This document shows positions 9,109 to 18,671 of a stretch of 64,000 nucleotides of DNA, piece after piece (position 1 is the stretch's first letter; every line of letters begins with the position of its first letter). The notes under the pieces are model-generated. The model ran no database searches. It worked only from the letters and a program-made list of their open reading frames with translations, and was not told where the DNA came from. This DNA is from Lachnospiraceae bacterium (GTDB lineage Bacteria > Bacillota > Clostridia > Lachnospirales > Lachnospiraceae): contig JALFVM010000058.1 of NCBI GenBank assembly GCA_022787145.1, positions 1 to 64,000 on the forward strand. The letters run 5' to 3'. The translations under genes were made by a program, and so were the position numbers.

Positions 9109-10347
9109 ATGGATTTTCGATATGATTTTCATACTTCCGTACAATGGAGTCCAGAAATGAAAAAAAGATGCCGCAGATGGCTGCTGTCTCTTGCTGTGCT
9201 TGGCTTTTGTGTGATGTTGATTCTTGGATATTATGCTCTGAGAGATTCCATACCGGATGAGATACGCGTCACAGAGGATAGCGAGAAGGAATTGACAGAA
9301 ATTTTCTCGAATCCTCTGATTACCTGGGAGGACAGTATTCCAGTATCAGGAGGAAAAAAATATACGATTTCCTGCAGAATTTTGAATACTGTTTTTTTGA
9401 AAAATGTCAATGTGGAAGTGGTGGGGCATCGCTGGGTCGAGGTGAGCGGAAATGCAATTGGAATTTATATGGAGACAGAAGGAATTCTGATTGTAGATAC
9501 GGAAGAAATCAAAGGAGAAGATGGAATTTATTATGAGCCGGCGGAAAATCTTGTACAGCCGGGCGATTATATTACCGCTTTTAACCAGAAAAAAATTTCA
9601 ACAAAGAAGGAACTGATGGCTGCTGTTCAGAATTGTGAAGGAAAACGGGTGCAGCTGTTGCTCGTGCGTAACGGCAAGGAGATTGCACTTTCTCTAACCC
9701 CTGTACAATGTGATGACGGAGATTATAAGCTTGGAATCTGGGTCAGGGATGACACGCAGGGAATTGGAACATTAACATATGTAGAGCAGGATGGACATTT
9801 TGGTGCCCTTGGACATGGAATCAGTGATGTGGATACAGGAAATCTTTTGCAAATCAAAGACGGGACATTGTATGAGACGGAAATTCTCGGTATCAACAAA
9901 GGTTCCAAAGGAACGCCGGGAGAGTTGTCGGGATTGATTCGGTATGATGACAGACGTGTTCTGGGAACGATTCAAAGCAATACAGAAAGTGGCATTTTTG
10001 GAAACATAGCATACGCACAGAAGCTTACATTACAGAAAACAGAAGTTGGATATAAGCAGGATATGGAGACGGGGCCGGCTTCTGTATTATGTGCGGTAGA
10101 TGGGCAGGTAGAGGAATATCACATAGAAATTACAGATATTGATATGAATCATAAAGACAGCAACAAGAGCTTCACCGTAAAAGTGACGGATGCAAGGCTT
10201 TTGGAAAAAACGGGAGGAATTGTGCAGGGGATGAGTGGAAGTCCTGTGATTCAGAATGGAAAATTTGTCGGGGCAATTACTCATGTATTTGTACAGGATT
10301 CTACAGGAGGATATGGGATTTTTGCGGAAACAATGCTGGCACATTGA
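9109..10347 (+). CDS. spoIVB: SpoIVB, S55 family sporulation serine peptidase
   Basis: A 412-residue forespore-secreted protease that triggers sigma-K activation by cutting SpoIVFA in Bacillus. There is one N-terminal membrane segment (residues about 22-43), a PDZ domain (about 140-200), and the S55 catalytic domain with the His segment FGALGHGISD near residue 235 and the catalytic serine in GMSGSPVIQ near residue 380. It directly precedes spo0A, as in other spore formers, so this organism very probably sporulates. Confidence 0.95.
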   Translation: MDFRYDFHTSVQWSPEMKKRCRRWLLSLAVLGFCVMLILGYYALRDSIPDEIRVTEDSEKELTEIFSNPLITWEDSIPVSGGKKYTISCRILNTVFLKNVNVEVVGHRWVEVSGNAIGIYMETEGILIVDTEEIKGEDGIYYEPAENLVQPGDYITAFNQKKISTKKELMAAVQNCEGKRVQLLLVRNGKEIALSLTPVQCDDGDYKLGIWVRDDTQGIGTLTYVEQDGHFGALGHGISDVDTGNLLQIKDGTLYETEILGINKGSKGTPGELSGLIRYDDRRVLGTIQSNTESGIFGNIAYAQKLTLQKTEVGYKQDMETGPASVLCAVDGQVEEYHIEITDIDMNHKDSNKSFTVKVTDARLLEKTGGIVQGMSGSPVIQNGKFVGAITHVFVQDSTGGYGIFAETMLAH

Positions 10348-10370
10348 TACAAAAAAGAACGGCAAAAAGC

Positions 10371-10400
10371 AGCGAGACTCCTGAAAAAAGAGGGGTCTCC
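10371..10400 (+). terminator. Hairpin after spoIVB
   Basis: GAGACTCCT pairs with AGGGGTCTC (one G-U pair) across an A-rich loop. There is no clear T tract, so termination is possible but not certain. Confidence 0.45.
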
Positions 10401-10408
10401 TTGACGAA
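10401..10408 (+). promoter_or_regulatory. Spo0A box, perfect match
   Basis: TTGACGAA matches the 0A box consensus TTGNCGAA at every fixed position. It lies about 50 bases upstream of the spo0A promoter, which suggests autoregulation. Confidence 0.6.
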
Positions 10409-10439
10409 AGAGGGGAAATTTGGAAGAATGACGCATAAC

Positions 10440-10447
10440 TTGTCGAT
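10440..10447 (+). promoter_or_regulatory. Spo0A box, one mismatch
   Basis: TTGTCGAT matches seven of eight positions of the 0A box and lies just upstream of the -35 region of spo0A. Confidence 0.5.
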
Positions 10448-10456
10448 AAAAACGCC

Positions 10457-10486
10457 TTGATTCTGAATACATGGCTAGTCTATAAT
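10457..10486 (+). promoter_or_regulatory. spo0A promoter
   Basis: TTGATT (10457-10462), 18-base spacer, TATAAT (10481-10486), about 75 bases before the start codon. Confidence 0.6.
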
Positions 10487-10562
10487 GTCAATGTGAACAG
10501 AAATCATGTAATGCAGGGATGTTTTTCTGTCTGTAATTTGTGTTTTTTTAGGAGGAAGATTG

Positions 10563-11375
10563 ATGGAAAAGTTAAGCGTGGCGATTGCTGACGATAACGA
10601 AAAAATGGTGGAAATGCTGGGAAAACTCATAGAAGAAGATGAAACCCTGGAATTAGTTGGAAAAGCACATAACGGAGAGGAAATATGCAATATCATTCAG
10701 AAAAAAGAGCCGGATGTTGTATTGTTGGATATCATTATGCCAAAGATTGACGGACTGTCAGTCATGGACAAGATTAATCACGAAAAAGAATTAAAAAAAC
10801 ATCCGTCTTTTATTATACTGTCGGCGGTTGGTCAGGAGAGAATCACAGAGGATGCATTTCTTCTTGGTGCAGAATACTATATGCTCAAGCCGTTTGATCA
10901 GCAGCATCTTTTGAATCGAATTAAAAGCGTAAGGGGAATTCATAACAGACCGAAAAATATACATAAATTTAATCCGAAAGAAACAGAGCAGAAAAAAACA
11001 GAAAATGAGAATTATAATCTGGAAAAGGAAGTTACGGAGATTATTCATGAAATCGGAGTGCCTGCTCATATCAAAGGTTATCAGTATTTGAGAGATGCAA
11101 TTATTCTTTCTGTAAATGATCTTGAGATGCTGCAGTCAATTACTAAGATTTTATATCCTACAATTGCAAAACGTCATCAGACGACGCCAAGCCGTGTAGA
11201 ACGTGCTATACGACATGCAATAGAGGTTGCATGGGGAAGAGGAAAGATGGATACAATCGACGCTTTGTTTGGATATACAATCAGTACAGGAAAGGGAAAA
11301 CCCACAAATTCAGAATTTATTGCATTAATTGCAGATAAAATAAGATTAGAAATGAAAAATCGTACTTTAAATTAG
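10563..11375 (+). CDS. spo0A: Sporulation master response regulator Spo0A
   Basis: A 270-residue response regulator that commits the cell to sporulation. The receiver domain has the acidic pocket at ADDNEKM and the phosphoacceptor Asp in [13 protein letters not shown] near residue 56. The C-terminal DNA-binding domain carries the invariant [20 protein letters not shown] recognition region. ATG 10563 has AGGAGG seven bases upstream. Two 0A boxes precede its promoter. Confidence 0.97.
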   Translation: MEKLSVAIADDNEKMVEMLGKLIEEDETLELVGKAHNGEEICNIIQKKEPDVVLLDIIMPKIDGLSVMDKINHEKELKKHPSFIILSAVGQERITEDAFLLGAEYYMLKPFDQQHLLNRIKSVRGIHNRPKNIHKFNPKETEQKKTENENYNLEKEVTEIIHEIGVPAHIKGYQYLRDAIILSVNDLEMLQSITKILYPTIAKRHQTTPSRVERAIRHAIEVAWGRGKMDTIDALFGYTISTGKGKPTNSEFIALIADKIRLEMKNRTLN

Positions 11376-11437
11376 AAAGAAGATGGGATATAATAGATTG
11401 TAAAATGGAAAACATTTTACAAGGAGGACTATTGGGG

Positions 11438-12880
11438 ATGAAAAAAATATTATATGCTACTTCTGAGGCGGTGCCTTTTATAAAAACCGGCGGTCTGGCA
11501 GATGTTGCAGGTGCGTTACCGAAGTGTTTCGATAAACGTTACTTTGATGTGCGTGTGGTACTTCCAAAGTATGAATGTATCGCACAGAAATGGAAAGATC
11601 AGATGAAATACATAACAAATTTCTATATGGAAATGGGTGCGCAAAGCTGTTATGTAGGTATCTTTTATATGGAGTTTCAAGGAATTAAATTCTATTTCAT
11701 TGATAATGAGTATTACTTCAGCGGCCCGACACCGTACTCATCCGCTCCATGGGATCTGGAAAAATTCGCATTCTTCTCAAGAGCTGTCTTATCTATTTTA
11801 CCGGTGATTGGTTTCAGACCGGACATCATCCATTGCCATGACTGGCAGACTGGTCTTGTGCCTGTATATTTGAACGATAAATTCCAGGGAGGAGAATTCT
11901 TCCGTGGAATCAAAACGATTATGACAATCCACAACCTGAAATTCCAGGGTGTGTGGGATGTACCAACGATTAAATCCATAACCGGACTGTCAGACTATTA
12001 TTTTGTTCCTGACAAGCTGGAGGCATACAAAGATGCAAACTTCCTGAAAGGCGGACTTGTATTTGCAGATGCAATTACAACCGTAAGTAATACTTACGCA
12101 GAAGAAATTAAGACGCCGTTTTATGGTGAAGGCTTAGATGGCCTGATGTGTGCGAGAGCACATGATTTGCGTGGTATTGTAAATGGTATTGATTATGATA
12201 TTTTCAATCCGGAAACAGATCCGGATATTCCATTTAATTATAATGCGACAACTTTCCGCAAGGAGAAAGTGAAAAATAAAGTTGCTTTACAGAAAGAACT
12301 CGGACTTGAACAGGATCCGAAGTGTATGATGATCGGTATTGTATCGCGTTTGACTGATCAGAAAGGTTTTGACTTGATTGCCTATGTGATGGATGAGCTG
12401 TGTCAGGATAATGTGCAGATTGTTGTGCTCGGAACCGGTGAAGAACGATATGAAAATATGTTTCGTCATTTTGACTGGAAATATAATAATAAGGTATCTG
12501 CTAATATTTATTATTCAGAGCCGATGTCTCACAAAATTTATGCTGCCTGTGATGCGTTTTTAATGCCTTCGCTGTTTGAACCGTGCGGTCTCAGTCAGCT
12601 GATGAGTCTGCGTTACGGAACGGTGCCGATTGTTCGCGAGACAGGCGGTCTGAAGGATACCGTAGAACCTTATAATGAATATGAATGTACGGGAACCGGC
12701 TTTAGCTTCAGAAATTATAATGCTCATGAGATGCTCAATGTCATTCGAAATGCGGAAAGAATTTATTATGACAGAAAACGTGAGTGGAATAAAATCGTTG
12801 ACAGAGGCATGGCGAGGGATTTCTCTTGGAATAATTCAGCTGCTCAGTATGAAGAATTGTATAATTGGCTGATTGGCTGA
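11438..12880 (+). CDS. glgA: Glycogen (starch) synthase, GT5 family
   Basis: A 480-residue ADP-glucose-dependent glycogen synthase. The N-terminal KTGGLADVAGALP binds ADP-glucose (residues about 15-27), HDWQTGLVP lies near residue 138, and the C-terminal SLFEPCGLSQL carries the catalytic Glu pair region. ATG 11438 is preferred although TTG 11432 is closer to the GGAGG. It follows spo0A with no obvious terminator and stands apart from other glg genes. Carbon-storage synthesis next to spo0A may reflect pre-spore storage, but this is inference. Confidence 0.94.
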   Translation: MKKILYATSEAVPFIKTGGLADVAGALPKCFDKRYFDVRVVLPKYECIAQKWKDQMKYITNFYMEMGAQSCYVGIFYMEFQGIKFYFIDNEYYFSGPTPYSSAPWDLEKFAFFSRAVLSILPVIGFRPDIIHCHDWQTGLVPVYLNDKFQGGEFFRGIKTIMTIHNLKFQGVWDVPTIKSITGLSDYYFVPDKLEAYKDANFLKGGLVFADAITTVSNTYAEEIKTPFYGEGLDGLMCARAHDLRGIVNGIDYDIFNPETDPDIPFNYNATTFRKEKVKNKVALQKELGLEQDPKCMMIGIVSRLTDQKGFDLIAYVMDELCQDNVQIVVLGTGEERYENMFRHFDWKYNNKVSANIYYSEPMSHKIYAACDAFLMPSLFEPCGLSQLMSLRYGTVPIVRETGGLKDTVEPYNEYECTGTGFSFRNYNAHEMLNVIRNAERIYYDRKREWNKIVDRGMARDFSWNNSAAQYEELYNWLIG

Positions 12881-12917
12881 TAAAACACAGAAAAGAAACA
12901 AATCAAACAAAAGGTAG

Positions 12918-12986
12918 TGTTGCAGGATTCTTGTGAATACCCGAGGTAATCGGATATTCACAAGAATCCTGCAACATTTGTTTTTT
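12918..12986 (+). terminator. Long perfect-stem terminator between glgA and recA
   Basis: A stem of about 22 base pairs begins TGTTGCAGGATTC and ends GAATCCTGCAACA (12970-12976), then T-rich sequence. It is much longer than usual terminators but stands alone in the window. Confidence 0.7.
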
Positions 12987-12996
12987 CAGAAAAAGG

Positions 12997-13025
12997 TTGA
13001 CAAAGACAGGAAAGTATACTAATAT
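12997..13025 (+). promoter_or_regulatory. recA promoter
   Basis: TTGACA (12997-13002), 17-base spacer, TAATAT (13020-13025). Confidence 0.8.
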
Positions 13026-13039
13026 GTTACTAGAAAACA

Positions 13040-13053
13040 CGAACATAGGTTCG
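13040..13053 (+). promoter_or_regulatory. LexA (SOS) box
   Basis: CGAACATAGGTTCG matches the Gram-positive LexA consensus CGAACRNRYGTTCG with one mismatch. It lies just downstream of the recA -10, where bound LexA would block transcription. Confidence 0.75.
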
Positions 13054-13085
13054 CATCTTGAGGTCATAGATAAAAAGGAGTTAGT

Positions 13086-14141
13086 ATGAATAGTGAAAAG
13101 CAAAAGGCCTTGGAGGCTGCATTAGGCAAGATAGAGAAGGATTTTGGAAAAGGTGCTGTGATGAAACTGGGAGAGTCCAGTGTGAATATGAACATTGAGA
13201 CTGTTCCCACAGGTTCTTTGAGCCTGGATCTTGCCCTGGGATTGGGAGGAGTTCCTAAAGGAAGAATTATAGAGGTTTATGGACCGGAGTCAAGCGGTAA
13301 GACAACCGTTGCACTTCATATGGTGGCAGAAGTTCAGAAACGTGGCGGTATTGCTGGATTTATTGATGCAGAACATGCTCTCGATCCGGTTTATGCCAAG
13401 AATATTGGTGTTGATATTGACAATCTGTATATTTCACAGCCGGACAACGGAGAGCAGGCACTGGAGATTACGGAGACGATGGTTCGTTCCGGCGCAGTCG
13501 ATATTATTATTGTAGATTCCGTGGCAGCTCTGGTGCCAAAGGCAGAGATTGATGGCGATATGGGAGACAGTCATGTGGGATTGCAGGCAAGACTGATGTC
13601 TCAGGCTCTGCGAAAACTGACTGCTGTGATCAGCAAATCAAACTGTATTGTGATTTTTATCAATCAGCTTCGTGAGAAGGTAGGCGTGATGTTTGGAAAT
13701 CCAGAGACAACGACTGGAGGACGTGCACTGAAATTCTATTCTTCTATTCGTATGGATGTGCGCAGAATCGAAACGCTCAAACAGGGCGGTGAGATGGTCG
13801 GCAACCGTACCAGAATTAAAGTTGTGAAGAATAAAATTGCTCCACCGTTTAAACAGGCAGAGTTTGATATCATGTTTGGAAAGGGAATTTCCAGAGAAGG
13901 GGATATTCTGGATTTGGCGGCTGAAATCGGAGTCGTCAATAAGAGCGGTGCCTGGTATGCTTATAATGGAGAGAAAATCGGGCAAGGCCGTGAAAATTCC
14001 AAAGTATTTTTGCAGGAACATCCGGAAATCAGAGATGAAGTGGAGGCAAAGGTAAGAGCTCATTATGGTCTTGCAGGAGGAGAGCAGCCTTCTGAAGAAG
14101 CAAAAGGGGATGAAAAGTCATCCGGTGAGGAAGATGCTTAA
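13086..14141 (+). CDS. recA: Recombinase RecA
   Basis: A 351-residue recombinase and LexA coprotease. The Walker [11 protein letters not shown] is near residue 66, the L1/L2 DNA-binding segments include [18 protein letters not shown] near residue 196, and an acidic C-terminal tail ([15 protein letters not shown]) modulates filament activity. A strong promoter and an SOS box precede it. recX starts on the last base of its stop codon. Confidence 0.98.
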   Translation: MNSEKQKALEAALGKIEKDFGKGAVMKLGESSVNMNIETVPTGSLSLDLALGLGGVPKGRIIEVYGPESSGKTTVALHMVAEVQKRGGIAGFIDAEHALDPVYAKNIGVDIDNLYISQPDNGEQALEITETMVRSGAVDIIIVDSVAALVPKAEIDGDMGDSHVGLQARLMSQALRKLTAVISKSNCIVIFINQLREKVGVMFGNPETTTGGRALKFYSSIRMDVRRIETLKQGGEMVGNRTRIKVVKNKIAPPFKQAEFDIMFGKGISREGDILDLAAEIGVVNKSGAWYAYNGEKIGQGRENSKVFLQEHPEIRDEVEAKVRAHYGLAGGEQPSEEAKGDEKSSGEEDA

Positions 14142-14623
14142 TGTGTGAGGAAGAGTTTTTGCAAAAGAAGATTATCCGAAGAGCCATGCACTTGCTGGAA
14201 CATATGGATCGAACAGAGAAAGGATTGAGAGATAAACTCAGACAAAGTGATTATCCAGAGGATATGATTGAATATGCAATCGCATATGTGAAGTCTTATG
14301 GCTATGTAGACGATGCGCGATATGCCAGAAATTATATCCGTTACCGTCTTGATCAGAAGACACGACAGCAGTTGATGCAGGAGTTGTATCGCAAGGGCGT
14401 GGATCGAAGAATGATCCAGGAGGCATGGGAAGAGATTGCACAGGAGGAGCAGCCTGACGAGCGCAGGCTGCTTCGTTCGCTTCTTCTGAAGAAAAGTCAG
14501 GGGAAGAAGCAATTGACGAAAAAAGAATATCAGAGATTGCAGGGATATTTGGCGAGAAAGGGATTTTCCTGGGAAGATATAGCGGCTGTTATGGAAGAAG
14601 AGAAGATTGAATTGATATATTAA
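14141..14623 (+). CDS. recX: RecA regulatory protein RecX
   Basis: A 160-residue RecX made of helical repeats that limits RecA filament growth. The repeats begin with RAMHLLEHMDRTEKGLRDKL and contain a YVDDARYARNYI motif, both typical. The start codon overlaps the recA stop by one base, so it is co-transcribed with and coupled to recA. Confidence 0.9.
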   Translation: MCEEEFLQKKIIRRAMHLLEHMDRTEKGLRDKLRQSDYPEDMIEYAIAYVKSYGYVDDARYARNYIRYRLDQKTRQQLMQELYRKGVDRRMIQEAWEEIAQEEQPDERRLLRSLLLKKSQGKKQLTKKEYQRLQGYLARKGFSWEDIAAVMEEEKIELIY

Positions 14624-14625
14624 TA

Positions 14626-14654
14626 TTGACAATTTGAACAAAAACGTTTAGAAT
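14626..14654 (+). promoter_or_regulatory. rny promoter
   Basis: TTGACA (14626-14631), 17-base spacer, TAGAAT (14649-14654). Confidence 0.75.
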
Positions 14655-14701
14655 TATATTGTTGTGAATGTACAATGAAAACAAAATAAGGAGGTGCTCC
14701 T

Positions 14702-16261
14702 GTGGCAGGTGCAGTGATAAGTGCAGTTGTCGCTGTGGTAGTCGCGCTACTTATTGCAATTCCTATTACTTGCAAAGTTGCTGTTGAGAACAAAGTGAAA
14801 AAAGACGCTGAAACGGTTGGAACAGCAGAAGAAAAAGCAAGAAAAATAATAGATGAAGCATTAAAAACAGCCGAGACTAAAAAACGCGAAACGCTTCTGG
14901 AAGTGAAGGAAGAATCTCTTCGTACACGTAATGAATTGGAGAAGGAAACAAAGGAGAGAAGAACGGAACTTCAAAAGTATGAGAAACGTGTGTTGGCGAA
15001 AGAAGAAGCCGTAGATAAAAAGGCCGATCTCATTGAAAAGCGTGAAGTTGAGTATGCAGCGAAGATAACTGAATTGCAAAACAAACAAAAGAAAGTTGAC
15101 GAGCAATATGAACAAGGAGTACAGGAACTTGAGAGAATCTCAGGTCTGACCTCCGAACAGGCAAAAGAGCAATTGTTGAAAACTGTTGAAGATGATGTAA
15201 AACTGGATGCAGCAAAGCTTTACAAAGAACTGGAAAGCAGAGCAAAAGAAGATGCATCCAAAAAAGCGAAGGAGTACGTGGTTACAGCGATTCAAAAATG
15301 TGCTGTGGATCATGTATCTGAGGCAACGATTTCCGTTGTTCAGCTTCCCAGTGATGAGATGAAAGGAAGAATCATCGGCCGTGAAGGCCGCAATATCCGT
15401 ACACTTGAAACGTTGACGGGTGTAGATTTGATTATTGATGATACACCGGAAGCGGTTGTGTTATCCGGATTCGATCCAATCCGTCGTGAAGTGGCAAGAA
15501 TCGCATTGGAGAAGCTGATCGTAGATGGTCGTATTCATCCGGCCAGAATCGAGGAGATGGTGGAGAAGGCTCAGAGAGAAGTGGAGACTCAGATTCGCGA
15601 AGAAGGAGAGTCTGCTGCTGTTGATGTGGGCGTACATGGAATTCATCCGGAGTTGATTCGTTTGCTTGGGCGTATGAAGTTCCGTTCCAGTTATGGACAG
15701 AATGCATTGAAGCATTCCATTGAGGTTGCGCAGTTGTCCGGACTTCTTGCGGGAGAAATAGGAGCAGATGTTCGAGTTGCAAAACGCGCGGGACTTTTGC
15801 ATGATATTGGTAAATCCATTGATCATGAAGTGGAAGGATCTCATATTCAGATTGGTGTGGATTTATGTAAGAAGTACAAAGAGTCTGCGATTGTGGTAAA
15901 TGCAGTTGCTGCTCATCATGGCGATGTAGAACCGGAATCTTTGATTGCCTGTATTGTTCAGGCTGCAGATGCAATTTCAGCAGCAAGACCAGGTGCGAGA
16001 AGAGAAACTCTGGAGATTTATACCAACAGATTAAAACAATTGGAAGACATTGCAAATCAGTTCAAAGGTGTCGACAAATCTTTTGCTATTCAGGCGGGTA
16101 GAGAAATACGTGTTATGGTTATGCCGGAGCATATCTCAGATGCAGATATGGTATTTCTGGCAAGGGATATTTCGAAACAGATTGAAGCTGAGTTGAAATA
16201 TCCGGGACAGATTAAAGTCAATGTAATACGTGAGAACCGAGTGGTAGATTATGCAAAATAG
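14702..16261 (+). CDS. rny: Ribonuclease Y
   Basis: A 519-residue membrane-anchored endoribonuclease that starts bulk mRNA decay in Firmicutes. It has an N-terminal transmembrane helix (residues 5-25), a long coiled coil (about 40-170), a KH domain with [15 protein letters not shown], and an HD domain with the metal-binding [13 protein letters not shown] and AAHHGD segments. The start is GTG at 14702 behind AAGGAGG. It is its own unit between a good promoter and a terminator. Confidence 0.95.
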   Translation: MAGAVISAVVAVVVALLIAIPITCKVAVENKVKKDAETVGTAEEKARKIIDEALKTAETKKRETLLEVKEESLRTRNELEKETKERRTELQKYEKRVLAKEEAVDKKADLIEKREVEYAAKITELQNKQKKVDEQYEQGVQELERISGLTSEQAKEQLLKTVEDDVKLDAAKLYKELESRAKEDASKKAKEYVVTAIQKCAVDHVSEATISVVQLPSDEMKGRIIGREGRNIRTLETLTGVDLIIDDTPEAVVLSGFDPIRREVARIALEKLIVDGRIHPARIEEMVEKAQREVETQIREEGESAAVDVGVHGIHPELIRLLGRMKFRSSYGQNALKHSIEVAQLSGLLAGEIGADVRVAKRAGLLHDIGKSIDHEVEGSHIQIGVDLCKKYKESAIVVNAVAAHHGDVEPESLIACIVQAADAISAARPGARRETLEIYTNRLKQLEDIANQFKGVDKSFAIQAGREIRVMVMPEHISDADMVFLARDISKQIEAELKYPGQIKVNVIRENRVVDYAK

Positions 16262-16293
16262 GATTTTAAAAGTTCTTGTGAAGATATGAGAAG

Positions 16294-16328
16294 ATGGTGC
16301 GCGATTTCAATCGTGCACCATTTTTTTG
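16294..16328 (+). terminator. Intrinsic terminator after rny
   Basis: ATGGTGC(G)CGAT pairs with ATCGTGCACCAT and is followed by seven T. Confidence 0.85.
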
Positions 16329-16346
16329 AAAAAATCAGGAGGAAAC

Positions 16347-17231
16347 ATGAAATTAGTAACGTTTATTGAAAAAGGAAGAGAATTTGCTGGGATATTGTCA
16401 AAAGATGGAAGCGAAGTATATTCTTTTGAGAAGCTTCAGCAGCCATTTCAAACAGTAGAGGAGGCTGTAAAAGGAATGAGTGAGGCGGATATCCGTGCTT
16501 TATCAAGTTTATGTGATATGGTGAAGGGACAGGGAATCCCTTATGAAAAAGTTACAAAATGTGCGCCGATTCCAAGGCCTTCTCAGGACGTCATCTGCCT
16601 GGGAATCAACTATATGGCTCATGCGGAGGAATCTGCCAGATACAAAAAAGAGGCGTTTGAGCGCAACCGGGAATATCCAGTTTATTTTTCTAAACGCGTA
16701 AATTTGGCAGTAGCCGATGGTGGATACATTGAAAGTCACAGTGATATCCTGGAGCGCCTTGATTATGAGGTGGAACTGGCCGTGGTCATTGGAAAAGATG
16801 CCAAAAACGTAAAAAAAGAGCAGGCGTGGGAGTATGTGTTTGGTTACACGGTGCTTAATGATGTCAGTGCCCGCGAAATTCAGACGAGACATAAACAGTG
16901 GTATTTTGGAAAAAGTCTGGATGGTTTTTGTCCGATGGGTCCGTGGATTATCACAAGAGATGAAGTTGGTGAGAATCCTTCCCTTAAGATTACATCAAAA
17001 GTGAATGGAGAACTTCGCCAGAACAGTAATACAGATCTGTTGATTTTTGATATTCCGTATGTCATTGAAGAGCTGAGCAGAGGAATGACATTGCAGGCAG
17101 GAACGATTATTTCTATGGGAACACCTGCTGGTGTTGGAATGGGATTTGAACCGCCGAAATTTCTGAAACCGGGTGATGTAGTAGAATGCGAAATTGAAAA
17201 AATTGGTAAAATTTCCAATACTGTTCGATGA
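16347..17231 (+). CDS. Fumarylacetoacetate hydrolase family protein
   Basis: A 294-residue member of the FAH superfamily, which includes 2-hydroxyhepta-dienedioate isomerases, acylpyruvases and oxaloacetate tautomerases/decarboxylases. The C-terminal catalytic fold shows VICLGINYMAHAEES, the metal-ligand segment DYEVELAVVIGK, the GYTVLNDVSAREIQ segment, and GTPAGVGMGFEPP. The start at 16347 follows AGGAGG. It stands alone with no neighbouring aromatic catabolic genes, so degradation of tyrosine is unlikely and the substrate is unknown. Confidence 0.85.
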   Translation: MKLVTFIEKGREFAGILSKDGSEVYSFEKLQQPFQTVEEAVKGMSEADIRALSSLCDMVKGQGIPYEKVTKCAPIPRPSQDVICLGINYMAHAEESARYKKEAFERNREYPVYFSKRVNLAVADGGYIESHSDILERLDYEVELAVVIGKDAKNVKKEQAWEYVFGYTVLNDVSAREIQTRHKQWYFGKSLDGFCPMGPWIITRDEVGENPSLKITSKVNGELRQNSNTDLLIFDIPYVIEELSRGMTLQAGTIISMGTPAGVGMGFEPPKFLKPGDVVECEIEKIGKISNTVR

Positions 17232-17257
17232 AATATTTGTAAAATTGTGAGAAGTTA

Positions 17258-17285
17258 TTGACAAATCAAAAATATTTATTATAAT
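17258..17285 (+). promoter_or_regulatory. Promoter of the DAHP synthase leader transcript
   Basis: TTGACA (17258-17263), 16-base spacer, TATAAT (17280-17285). Confidence 0.8.
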
Positions 17286-17319
17286 TAAAGTTAATTTAGA
17301 CGAAAGGGAGATATTTTGT

Positions 17320-17433
17320 ATGTTAGCAAGTAGTAAGATGAATACATTCGCATATTCTTTTTATTATTTCTGGGGTTATTATTTTAACGCCGGCTATTTT
17401 GCTATGTCAAAACATCTCAGGTGCAGTCTTTAG
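17320..17433 (+). CDS. Aromatic-rich leader peptide for attenuation of DAHP synthase
   Basis: A 37-codon open frame opens with ATG at 17320, nine bases after AGGGAG, and ends with TAG at 17431-17433. Its centre, FAYSFYYFWGYYFNAGYF (residues 10-27), has 12 aromatic residues in 18 (Phe, Tyr and one Trp). A strong promoter lies upstream and an intrinsic terminator begins 36 bases after the stop, ahead of DAHP synthase. This is the classical layout of ribosome-mediated attenuation: ribosomes stalling at Phe/Tyr/Trp codons when charged tRNAs are scarce would favour read-through. The antiterminator pairing was not resolved by eye. Confidence 0.8.
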   Translation: MLASSKMNTFAYSFYYFWGYYFNAGYFAMSKHLRCSL

Positions 17434-17468
17434 AAAAAGAGGAAAATCTGTTTTTTCGTGTGGCTTTA

Positions 17469-17502
17469 AACCGATGTTTGCATAGCAGACATCGGTTTTT
17501 TG
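17469..17502 (+). terminator. Attenuator terminator upstream of DAHP synthase
   Basis: AACCGATGT (17469-17477) pairs with ACATCGGTT (17489-17497) and is followed by a T tract. It lies between the leader peptide and the structural gene. Confidence 0.85.
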
Positions 17503-17597
17503 TTGTGAATTTGTTACGTGAAAGCAGAGAAGTGTGAAAGGAAAAGCAGAGAAAAATAAATGCAAAGCAAAAAAATAAATGCAAAGGAGAAAGAAAC

Positions 17598-18605
17598 ATG
17601 ATCGTAATTGTAAAACAGGGAGCAACAAAAAACAGCATCGAAGAATTGAAGCAGGAGTTAAGGCAAAAGGGATTTGATATCCATGAATCTAAGGGAACGA
17701 CTACCACCATTCTTGGCCTGGTGGGAGATACGTCTTCTCTGACAGAGGATGAACTGCTGACGTATGATGCGGTAGAGGCAGTTCGAAGAATCCGTGAGCC
17801 GTACAAACTGGCAAATCGAAATGTACATCCACAGGATACCGTTGTAGAAGTGTGCGGAAGAAAAATCGGCGGAGGCAATTTTCAGGTAATTGCAGGCCCG
17901 TGTTCCATTGAGTCAGAAGAACAGATTACAGAGGTTGCCAAAGATGTCTGTGCTTCCGGTGCGGGATTTTTAAGAGGTGGGGCATTTAAGCCGAGAACTT
18001 CCCCGTACTCTTTCCAGGGACTTCACGGAGATGGACTGAAACTGCTTTTGGAGGCAAAGAAAGCAACCGGTCTTCCTGTGGTAACCGAAATTATGAGTGC
18101 TGCACATCTGGATTTATTTGAGGATGTGGATGTAATTCAGGTCGGTGCGAGAAACATGCAGAATTTTGAACTTCTGAAAGTACTTGGAAAAACGAATAAG
18201 CCAATTCTTTTAAAGAGAGGACTTGCGAATACACTGGACGAACTTTTGATGAGTGCAGAGTACATCATGGCAGGTGGAAATGAAAATGTCATTCTCTGCG
18301 AACGTGGAATCCGTACTTTTGAGACGTCTACAAGAAATACACTCGATATCTCTGCGATTCCGATGCTTCGAAAGAAAACGCATCTTCCAATTATTGTAGA
18401 TCCAAGTCATGCCGCAGGAATCCGCCATATGGTAGAACCGCTTTCCATGGCTGCTATTGCAGTGGGGGCAGATGGTTTGATGATCGAAGTGCACAACAAT
18501 CCATCGAAAGCGCTCTGTGATGGTCCACAGTCATTGACTCCGCAGGCGTTTGATGATTTAATGAAGAAAATTAATAAGACAGTAGCATTTTTCCAGGGTA
18601 ATTGA
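17598..18605 (+). CDS. aroF: 3-deoxy-7-phosphoheptulonate (DAHP) synthase, AroA-I-beta type
   Basis: A 335-residue enzyme condensing PEP and erythrose-4-phosphate, the first step of the shikimate pathway. Residues 1-70 form a ferredoxin/ACT-like regulatory domain (MIVIVKQGATKNSIEELKQ at the start), as in the Thermotoga-type enzyme where Tyr/Phe give feedback inhibition. The catalytic barrel has AGPCSIESEEQ, GGAFKPRTSPYSFQG and IVDPSHAAGIR. Expression is probably attenuated by the aromatic leader upstream, so this gene seems controlled at both transcription and enzyme level. aroA and tyrA lie 33 kb away. Confidence 0.95.
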   Translation: MIVIVKQGATKNSIEELKQELRQKGFDIHESKGTTTTILGLVGDTSSLTEDELLTYDAVEAVRRIREPYKLANRNVHPQDTVVEVCGRKIGGGNFQVIAGPCSIESEEQITEVAKDVCASGAGFLRGGAFKPRTSPYSFQGLHGDGLKLLLEAKKATGLPVVTEIMSAAHLDLFEDVDVIQVGARNMQNFELLKVLGKTNKPILLKRGLANTLDELLMSAEYIMAGGNENVILCERGIRTFETSTRNTLDISAIPMLRKKTHLPIIVDPSHAAGIRHMVEPLSMAAIAVGADGLMIEVHNNPSKALCDGPQSLTPQAFDDLMKKINKTVAFFQGN

Positions 18606-18671
18606 TATACTGATATATTGTCGGATGCAGTGAACCGGCAGTATTTTATATAGAAATTACGGAGTGAAAAA

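Noticed and set aside
12918..12986. Insertion-sequence end or repeat element upstream of recA
   Set aside because: The long perfect hairpin has no second copy in the window, no transposase and no target duplication. A terminator after glgA explains it.
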